Below, one piece after another: positions 26,894-31,050 of a DNA stretch of 31,050 bases; position 1 is the stretch's first letter; each line of letters starts with the position of its first letter. This DNA comes from CAZWLD01 sp964634685. Lineage in GTDB: Bacteria; Bacillota_I; Bacilli_A; Acholeplasmatales; JAEDCM01. The notes beneath the pieces are model-generated. The model ran no database searches. It was not told the origin of the DNA and saw only the letters and a list, made by a program, of their open reading frames with translations. Made by a program: the position numbers and the translations under genes. The stretch spans positions 1 to 31,050 of the forward strand of contig CAZWLD010000027.1 of assembly GCA_964634685.1 (NCBI GenBank), written 5' to 3'.

Positions 26894-27451
26894 TTAAGCA
26901 CGACCACAATATTTACCATCAATTGTTGAAACGATAACCTTATCGCCCTCTTTAACAAATTGAGGTACACGTACTCTTAAACCAGTTTCTAGAGTTGCAT
27001 CCTTAGTTGATGTTGATGAAGCTCCAGGAACAGCAGGTGTAGTTTCGGTAATAGTAAGCTCAACCTTATCTGGTAAAACAACATCTAAAACTTCGTTTTC
27101 AAAGAAGCGTAATTTTACTTCTTGTCCTTCAAGAATATAGTATTTGCTGTCACCAATTTGTGATTCTGGTAATTCATAGGTTTCAAATGATTCCATATCC
27201 ATGAAATAATAAGTGTCACCAGAATCATAAGAATATTGAGCTACCTTTGTCTCAATAAGAGCTTGATCAAATTTAGTATTAGTATTAAAATTTCTTTCTA
27301 ATACAGTTCCTGTACGTAAATCTTTTAACTTTGTGTAAAGGAAGGCTGCTCCCTTACCAGGTTTAACATGCATAAATTCTTGAACAACATATAATTTTCC
27401 TTCGATAATTAATGTTAATCCATTTCTAAAATCTCCAGCTTCAATTGCCAT
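26894..27451 (-). CDS. efp: Translation elongation factor P
   Basis: A full-length 185-aa EF-P with three beta-barrel domains. The N-terminal KOW-like domain carries the loop KPGKGAAF with Lys33, the residue placed at the peptidyl-transferase centre and modified in many bacteria. The middle domain contains YYFMDMESFETYELP and the C-terminal domain has ETGLRVRVPQFVKEGDKVIV. EF-P relieves ribosome stalling at proline stretches. AAAGGAGAA precedes the ATG. No modification enzyme (EpmA, EarP or YmfI type) is adjacent, though the FabG-like SDR next door recalls the YmfI reductase that modifies Bacillus EF-P. Confidence 0.97.
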   Translation of the reverse strand: MAIEAGDFRNGLTLIIEGKLYVVQEFMHVKPGKGAAFLYTKLKDLRTGTVLERNFNTNTKFDQALIETKVAQYSYDSGDTYYFMDMESFETYELPESQIGDSKYYILEGQEVKLRFFENEVLDVVLPDKVELTITETTPAVPGASSTSTKDATLETGLRVRVPQFVKEGDKVIVSTIDGKYCGRA

Positions 27452-27832
27452 AATTTAATTCTCCTTTTGTATAATAAATTTATTCCTCTTTAATTTTATC
27501 TTTTTTTTCTAATAAAAGCAAGTTTAATATATCCTTTTGGTTCATTTTTTTAATCAATCAAAAATGCCATATATAGGGGAATAGTATATATGTTATTGCT
27601 AAAACCTATATTTCCTTCAACTAATTTTATAGTTTTTCTCGTAATAATGTTTTCTATGTTTAATTTATGAATATAAGACAATGAATAATCTCTTTATATT
27701 GGTGTTTTCTTCGTTTTTTCAAATAATAAAATAATGATCATAATCACTAGAAAGATAGTTTACACTTTTTTCTAGCGACTTTTCGATTAGTTTTACACTT
27801 TTTTCAAGGGAGTTTTTTTACTAAAACAAAAA
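27452..27832. other. Non-coding stretch between efp and the disrupted small gene
   Basis: Very AT-rich, with no coding frame I can support on either strand. The first 80 bases hold the efp leader and a weak -10-like TATTAT on the minus strand. Near the right end lies the short direct repeat described separately. No tRNA-like fold or riboswitch was recognised. Confidence 0.6.
27757..27805. repeat. Two short direct repeats, possible IS21-type element end
   Basis: AGTTTACACTTTTTTC (from 27757) and AGTTTTACACTTTTTTC (from 27789) are 32 nt apart. Read on the minus strand they give TGTAAAACTAATCG and GTGTAAACTATC. Paired AT-rich repeats starting with TG are seen at ends of IS21-family elements, but no transposase is near, so this is at best a relic. 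Confidence 0.25.
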
Positions 27833-27874
27833 ATCCTCCTTGAAATTGAATTGAACCAATTAATCAAGGAGGAT
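27824..27874 (-). terminator. Terminator of the disrupted small membrane-protein gene
   Basis: ATCCTCCTTGA (27833-27843) and TCAAGGAGGAT (27864-27874) form a perfect 11-bp stem; the loop can pair further through AATTG and CAATT. On the minus strand TTTTTTG follows. It lies 9 nt beyond the stop codon at 27884. Confidence 0.85.
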
Positions 27875-27883
27875 AATTTATTT

Positions 27884-28030
27884 CTATTTTACTTCTTCAT
27901 TCTTCTTTATTTTCTTTTTATATGTAACTATACCAAAATAGATTCCACCACCAACAATAGCAAATGGTAATGAATACATAATTACTGATCCTAATGTTTT
28001 AGCAATTACAATTAAATAAGAAAAATAACT
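27884..28030 (-). pseudogene. C-terminal part of a 65-aa membrane protein split by a TnpB element
   Basis: Reading from the element edge at 28030 the minus strand encodes 48 residues and a TAG stop: SYFSYLIVIAKTLGSVIMYS, then a second hydrophobic run LPFAIVGGGIYFGIVTY and a basic tail KKKIKKNEEVK. With the 17 codons at 29311-29361 it rebuilds one open frame of 65 codons. The product would be a small membrane protein with one or two helices and a cytoplasmic basic tail. I do not recognise the family. The gene keeps its own terminator. Confidence 0.75.
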
Positions 28031-28031
28031 A

Positions 28032-28180
28032 GTGAACTACTCAACAATAAATTATTGAGCTTCTTGCTTCAACCACTACTGCTTACTAATAAATTATTAC
28101 TAAGTCTTACACAATGTCCACAAGCGTAAATTCGGCTAGTTCCTAACCTATGTATTGAAGGATTATATTCTTTCTAAGAG
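28032..28180 (-). ncRNA. Putative omega RNA (TnpB guide RNA) at the right end
   Basis: The region runs from the last codons of tnpB to the right end. It contains TTACGCTTGTGGACATTGTG, a stem CTTAGTAATAA/TTATTAGTAAG with one mismatch (28081-28103), GGTTGAAGCAAGAAG, and the terminal stem CTCAATAA/TTGTTGAG (28040-28059) before AGTTCAC. These match the general arrangement of omega RNAs in IS605 elements, where the bases just past the right end act as guide; here the guide would start (T)AGTTATTTTTC, that is, the disrupted gene itself. The 5' limit is a guess. Confidence 0.6.
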
Positions 28181-29260
28181 TCTTAATCCTTCTTTTTTTA
28201 TATTTAATGCTGAGTTAATATCTCTATCATTTTGATATCCACAATCACATATAAATTTTCTTATTGATAAATTCTTCATTTCTTGATGTTGCTTGCCACA
28301 ACAAAAACATAATTGACTAGAAGGATACCATTTATCTACCCTAATAAATTTTTTGCCTCTATCTTCCAATTTGTATTTCAAAAATTGAAGAAACATACCA
28401 TATCCATTATCAAAAGTTGCTTTACCATTTTTGAACTTTCTATTTCCTATAGCTTTCATATTAAGAGTTTCTACACAAACAACATCATACTGATTGGCTA
28501 TCTCAGTAGATTTCTTATGTAAAAAATCTTTTCGCTGATTTGAAATATGTTCGCTAAGCTTTGCGACCTTATTTCTTTGCTTATCTCGATTTTTAGAACC
28601 TTTTTGTTTTCTCGATAATTGCCGTTGTAAACGAGATAATTTTTTATTTGATTTGCGATAATATTTAGGACTTCCACAAGTATGTCCTTCACTATCAACA
28701 TATAATCCATCTGATTTATAATCTAAACCGATAACATTATCTATAGGATGAGGTTCAATATTTTTTTTAAATTCAAATAATATTGAAATATAATAATCAC
28801 CAGAACAGGTTTTTGTAATAGTAACTGATTTAATAACATAATTTTCATTTGGCAATTTATGAATTTTTGTTTTAACTAAACCTATTTTAGGTAACTTAAC
28901 AAAGCTATTTTCTTCAATCTTAATACTACCTTTTTGATTATTTGTAGTATAAGACTGTTTATTACTTTTTGATTTGAATTTAGGAAAACCTATTTTTTTA
29001 TCTCTAAAAAAATTAGAATAAGCGGTTTGAAGATGTAGTTGAGCATTAGCAAGTGCTAAAGAGTCAACTTCTCTTAACCAAGGAAATTTTTCTTTATATT
29101 GAGCAGGCGTGTTATTGAGCTTTTGTTTTGTTTCTTTATAATAATCAATTTTATCTGTAAGCATTTTGTTATAAATAAAACGAACACAACCAAAAGTTTT
29201 AGCAAACATAGTTTTTTGTTCTTTATTAGGATATAATCGATATTTAATAGCTTTATTCAT
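28163..29260 (-). CDS. tnpB: TnpB RNA-guided endonuclease, IS605 OrfB family, 365 aa
   Basis: The N-terminal helix-turn-helix-like region (residues 1-80) starts MNKAIKYRLYPNKEQKTMFA. The RuvC-like nuclease has all three acidic residues: Asp180 in VIGLDYKSDG, Glu264 in VCVETLNMKAIG and Asp347 in NDRDINSALNI. The zinc ribbon is C318xxC321 with C338xC340. The length is close to the family norm of 370-400, and nothing indicates decay. TnpB cuts DNA next to a target motif under omega RNA guidance, which helps the element persist at its site. AGGTGATTAT precedes the ATG. Confidence 0.93.
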   Translation of the reverse strand: MNKAIKYRLYPNKEQKTMFAKTFGCVRFIYNKMLTDKIDYYKETKQKLNNTPAQYKEKFPWLREVDSLALANAQLHLQTAYSNFFRDKKIGFPKFKSKSNKQSYTTNNQKGSIKIEENSFVKLPKIGLVKTKIHKLPNENYVIKSVTITKTCSGDYYISILFEFKKNIEPHPIDNVIGLDYKSDGLYVDSEGHTCGSPKYYRKSNKKLSRLQRQLSRKQKGSKNRDKQRNKVAKLSEHISNQRKDFLHKKSTEIANQYDVVCVETLNMKAIGNRKFKNGKATFDNGYGMFLQFLKYKLEDRGKKFIRVDKWYPSSQLCFCCGKQHQEMKNLSIRKFICDCGYQNDRDINSALNIKKEGLRLLERI

Positions 29261-29310
29261 ATAATCACCTACTTACTATTAGTATAGTTTTATTACCTTT
29301 CATCTCAGCT

Positions 29311-29361
29311 ATAAATAACTGAGAATTCTCGGTAATATTTCTTAAAATATTCTCTCAACAT
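29311..29361 (-). pseudogene. N-terminal part of the 65-aa membrane protein split by the TnpB element
   Basis: After a strong AAAGGAGAG ribosome site the ATG at 29361 starts MLREYFKKYYREFSVIY and then runs into the element's left end. These 17 codons join the 48 codons at 27887-28030 in the same frame. A good promoter lies directly upstream. The basic, aromatic N terminus would precede the first hydrophobic stretch. Confidence 0.72.
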
Positions 29362-29397
29362 TACGCACTCTCCTTTATATGCAATAATTACATATTT

Positions 29398-29426
29398 ATT
29401 ATATTATGTATTTTTTAAATAATCAA
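29398..29426 (-). promoter_or_regulatory. Sigma-A-type promoter of the disrupted small gene
   Basis: On the minus strand TTGATT (29426-29421) and a perfect TATAAT (29403-29398) are 17 nt apart. Transcription would start near 29391, 30 nt before the ATG at 29361. Confidence 0.8.
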
Positions 29427-29436
29427 TACATAATAT
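29401..29436. promoter_or_regulatory. 12-bp inverted repeat, probable operator of the XRE regulator
   Basis: ATATTATGTATT (29401-29412) and AATACATAATAT (29425-29436) are perfect inverted repeats with a 12-nt spacer. One arm overlaps the -10 box and the other the -35 box of the minus-strand promoter. A dimeric XRE-type repressor encoded just to the right would block that promoter. A further partial copy, ATATGTAAT, adjoins the right arm. Confidence 0.7.
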
Positions 29437-29454
29437 GTAATTTTTCTAAAAATA

Positions 29455-29483
29455 TTGAATTTTCACTAATCAAATATTAAAAT
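29455..29483 (+). promoter_or_regulatory. Candidate promoter of the XRE regulator gene
   Basis: TTGAAT (29455-29460) and TAAAAT (29478-29483) are 17 nt apart on the plus strand. The start would lie only about 14 nt before the ATG at 29504, just ahead of AGGAGTG. Confidence 0.45.
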
Positions 29484-29503
29484 TATATATAGGAGTGATA
29501 AAA

Positions 29504-29869
29504 ATGGGCTTTAAAGAACAATTAACTAAATTAAGAAAAAGAAACAATATTACCCAAACCGAATTAGCCCAAAAAATGAATGTAAAGCAATATGTTATTT
29601 CATCTTGGGAAACCGGAAGATCTGAGCCTTCAATATTACAAATTAAAAAATTAAGTGATATCTTTGATATTTCCGTCGACTATTTATTAGATAAACCCCT
29701 CATTAAAGCCGAATCTGAAGAGGATTTTAATAAAGTTCTAATGAATATTCATCAAGATACTACTGATGATTTTTTACAACTTGTACCTGAATTATGTAAG
29801 GATCTATCAGATGAAAAGAAAAAAAGGATGATTGAAATTATCAAAGCATCCTTAGAATTTAACAAATAA
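29504..29869 (+). CDS. XRE-family helix-turn-helix transcriptional regulator, 121 aa
   Basis: Residues 1-60 form a Cro/CI-type HTH: KEQLTKLRKRNNITQTELAQ, KMNVKQYVISSWETGRSEPS, and IFDISVDYLLDKPL at its end. The C-terminal half is helical and acidic and probably makes dimers. I chose the ATG at 29504, with AGGAG 8 nt upstream; the GTG at 29495 overlaps that site. It stands back to back with the disrupted membrane-protein gene and probably represses it, and perhaps itself, through the inverted repeat between them. XRE proteins of this form occur in phage-like, toxin-antitoxin and stress systems. Confidence 0.9.
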   Translation: MGFKEQLTKLRKRNNITQTELAQKMNVKQYVISSWETGRSEPSILQIKKLSDIFDISVDYLLDKPLIKAESEEDFNKVLMNIHQDTTDDFLQLVPELCKDLSDEKKKRMIEIIKASLEFNK

Positions 29870-29942
29870 AAGTTTTATCAACTTCTAGACAAATTATTAT
29901 TGAGGTGAAAGGGCACTAATTAACAAATTGGTGTTTGTATTT

Positions 29943-30431
29943 ATGAAGAAAATTATACAAAGAAAATTAATAATCAACATCATATTATCTGCATTAGGAA
30001 TAATTGCTATCCCTTTAATCCCTATTGGATTTGTTTTTAACCAAGCATGGATTTCTTTTATTTCAATTGCTATTGTGGCCTTCGATTTTTATGGACTACC
30101 CTTTTTTTGGATTAATTTTGCTTCTAGCATAAGGCTAAATCGAATTTATAATTCCATTGAGGATGAACATCTATATAGCGTAGATGATATTAATAAATAT
30201 ACTCAAATCGACGCAAAGGAAATTCAAGCTGGAATAAAAAAATTAATTGAAAAACAAATTCTAAAAGGATATTTATTTGATGGTAGTGAGCTTACATTAA
30301 ATCAAAGAGCAAAGCTTAAGAAAAACGAATTTATTTTGGTTTGTCCGTTTTGTGGAGGAAAAAAGATTAGCTATTTTGTTGATGAGGATAAATACATTTG
30401 TGATTATTGCGGATCAAACTTTGAAAAATAG
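29943..30431 (+). CDS. Membrane protein with winged-helix-like segment and zinc ribbon, 162 aa
   Basis: Two membrane helices, about 7-30 (KLIINIILSALGIIAIPLIP) and 36-58, are followed by a soluble segment SVDDINKYTQIDAKEIQAGI with KKLIEKQILKGYLFDGSELTL, whose helix-helix-hairpin order looks like a winged helix. The C terminus is a zinc ribbon with C134PxC137G and C153xxC156G. I do not recognise a named family. The start is uncertain: ATG 29943 has only GGTG upstream, and TTG 29928 or GTG 29931 in the same frame are possible. It follows the XRE gene by 73 nt and may share its transcript. Confidence 0.75.
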   Translation: MKKIIQRKLIINIILSALGIIAIPLIPIGFVFNQAWISFISIAIVAFDFYGLPFFWINFASSIRLNRIYNSIEDEHLYSVDDINKYTQIDAKEIQAGIKKLIEKQILKGYLFDGSELTLNQRAKLKKNEFILVCPFCGGKKISYFVDEDKYICDYCGSNFEK

Positions 30432-30481
30432 ACTGTTATTTCTTGCTTTTTCAATAATTAACAATTAATATTTGGCTAATA

Positions 30482-30534
30482 TTGAACCTCTCATGACTAT
30501 AAGTCATAAGATTCTAACTTCTATCTTCTATTCT
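30482..30534 (-). repeat. IS605-type right end, copy 1 (identical to 30998-31050)
   Basis: On the minus strand it reads GAAGTTAGAATC, a stem-loop ATGACT-TAT-AGTCAT, then GAGAGGTTCAA. This is the usual look of the right end and omega RNA 3' end in many IS605/IS1341 TnpB elements. The two copies are identical up to the final A and differ in the very next base, which marks 30482 as the element boundary. No tnpB follows within reach, so this copy is a solo end or a short non-autonomous derivative. Confidence 0.65.
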
Positions 30535-30590
30535 CAATAAGAAAATAGTCAACCTTGGACTTCTTCTATCCTTAAGCAATGTTTAATAAA

Positions 30591-30822
30591 TAGATATGCT
30601 ATAACAATGATAGAATATTAGCTTACCAATCTAATATTCTTCAGTTAGAAGCTAATTATATTAATATCGAAAATAGAATAAAGAATATTGAACAAACTAT
30701 TTATGCTGATAATAACCTAATAGTACATTTCCAAAATACCAGTACTTGAATTGTTTTTGATGCTGGATATAATTATATTCAGGATGGTTGTCCTGTCAAT
30801 TCAATCAATGATAAGATGTAGT
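30591..30822 (+). pseudogene. Remnant of an unidentified protein gene with an in-frame TGA
   Basis: A frame without a start reads ICYNNDRILAYQSNILQLEA, NYINIENRIKNIEQTIYADN and NLIVHFQNTST up to a TGA near 30747, then goes on in the same frame IVFDAGYNYIQDGCPVNSIN to a TAG. The composition is protein-like, with a likely coiled-coil segment followed by a beta-rich part. It is probably the end of a decayed gene. Family not recognised. Confidence 0.45.
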
Positions 30823-30826
30823 TATT

Positions 30827-31012
30827 ATGAGAACAAAACTTAATATAACCGAGGGTATCTTCCCGATGCCAGTTCTGATGGTCGCAACTTATAATGAAGA
30901 TGGCAGCGTTAATGTCATGAACGCCGTCTGGGGAACCATGGAGGAAAGAAATATGATGGCCCTCAATTTAACCGAAACCCATAAAACCGTAAAGAACTTG
31001 AACCTCTCATGA
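30827..31012 (+). pseudogene. Flavin reductase family protein, truncated by a mobile-element end
   Basis: The first 57 residues (MRTKLNITEGIFPMPVLMVA, TYNEDGSVNVMNAVWGTMEE, RNMMALNLTETHKTVKN) match the N terminus of flavin reductase-like FMN-binding proteins of about 190 aa. At 30998 the sequence switches to the IS605-type right end, which adds a few foreign residues and a TGA at 31010-31012. The rest of the domain would lie beyond the element, outside the window. The protein made here would be inactive. It is related in family to the N-terminal domain of the rubredoxin fusion at 15280-15876. Confidence 0.8.
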
Positions 31013-31050
31013 CTATAAGTCATAAGATTCTAACTTCTATCTTCTATTCT
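30998..31050 (-). mobile_element. IS605-type right end, copy 2, entering the window edge
   Basis: All 53 bases equal 30482-30534, and the match reaches the window end, so it may continue. It interrupts the flavin reductase gene after codon 57. The element body, perhaps with a tnpB on the minus strand, would lie beyond 31050. Its hairpin and terminal GGTTCAA differ from those of the element at 28031-29310, so it belongs to another subgroup. Confidence 0.65.

Larger units (their letters stand above)
28031..29310 (-). mobile_element. TnpB-only IS200/IS605-family insertion element
   Basis: The right end is the IS605-type hairpin followed by GAGTAGTTCAC, ending at 28032 or 28031. The left end is placed at 29310/29311 because joining the two flanks there restores a 65-codon gene in frame. 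The left flank ends in TTTAT, a plausible target-adjacent motif for this family; no target duplication is expected or seen. One base (T) is ambiguous at the join. A small hairpin, ACTAT-ACTA-ATAGT, lies just inside the left end. The element is about 1280 bp and has tnpB but no tnpA, so it needs a transposase in trans. Confidence 0.8.
30432..30826. other. Degenerate stretch with element end and gene remnant
   Basis: No intact gene. It holds a 53-nt IS605-type right end (30482-30534), an AT-rich piece with no recognised content to about 30590, and a broken reading frame on the plus strand running to about 30822. The final bases before 30827 contain no good ribosome site for the flavin reductase. 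Confidence 0.6.

Noticed and set aside
27757..27805. Intact IS21 element
   Set aside because: Only two short repeats are present and there is no istA or istB nearby; kept only as a low-confidence repeat.
30591..30822. TGA read as tryptophan, as in mycoplasmas
   Set aside because: Elsewhere TGA ends the ABC ATPase gene in an ATGA overlap and Trp is TGG, so the standard code is in use; the single TGA is in a remnant.

Overview
The window is AT-rich DNA with dense genes, good AGGAGG-type ribosome sites and the standard genetic code: the ABC ATPase gene ends in TGA within an ATGA overlap, and tryptophan is written TGG. Gene content (EF-P, a rubredoxin-fused flavoprotein, MBG/InlB-type giant surface protein, ECF sigma factor with an RsgI-like anti-sigma, TnpB elements) points to a low-GC anaerobic gut-type Bacillota, perhaps an Erysipelotrichia/RF39-like or Acholeplasma-related lineage. 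No rRNA, tRNA or CRISPR array was seen, so the placement is inference.

Left part (1-15171, all minus strand). One operon reads from about 15150 leftwards: an ABC ATPase, its 551-aa membrane partner (ATGA overlap), a 971-aa secreted Ig-like/beta-helix protein, and a giant surface protein that starts at 9765 and stays open for 3255 codons to the window edge. In order the giant protein has a membrane-inserting N terminus, MBG-type Ig repeats with a 474-nt unit, a beta-helix-like section, InlB/Listeria-Bacteroides-type repeats, and the beginning of a Hint (intein/hedgehog-type) domain whose first Cys is residue 3188.

Middle part (15240-27451). Housekeeping and stress genes: a flavin reductase-rubredoxin fusion, a Cys-rich NADPH-FMN-reductase-like protein, and a membrane-anchored glycerophosphodiester phosphodiesterase. 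Next comes a minus-strand ECF sigma / RsgI-like anti-sigma / RsgI-like lipoprotein operon. It is followed by NYN-domain protein / small membrane protein / MazG-like genes, an EamA-type transporter divergent from a PLP enzyme of the methionine gamma-lyase (YnbB/'aluminium resistance') family, and an SDR oxidoreductase behind efp.

Right part (27452-31050) is a mobile-element zone. A TnpB-only IS200/IS605 element (about 28031-29310) sits inside a 65-aa membrane-protein gene that can be rebuilt in frame, with its own promoter, ribosome site and terminator. A divergent XRE regulator faces it, with a 12-bp inverted repeat lying over that promoter. After a winged-helix/zinc-ribbon membrane protein come decayed coding sequence and two identical 53-nt copies of the right end of a different IS605-type element. 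One of these copies truncates a flavin reductase gene at the window edge.
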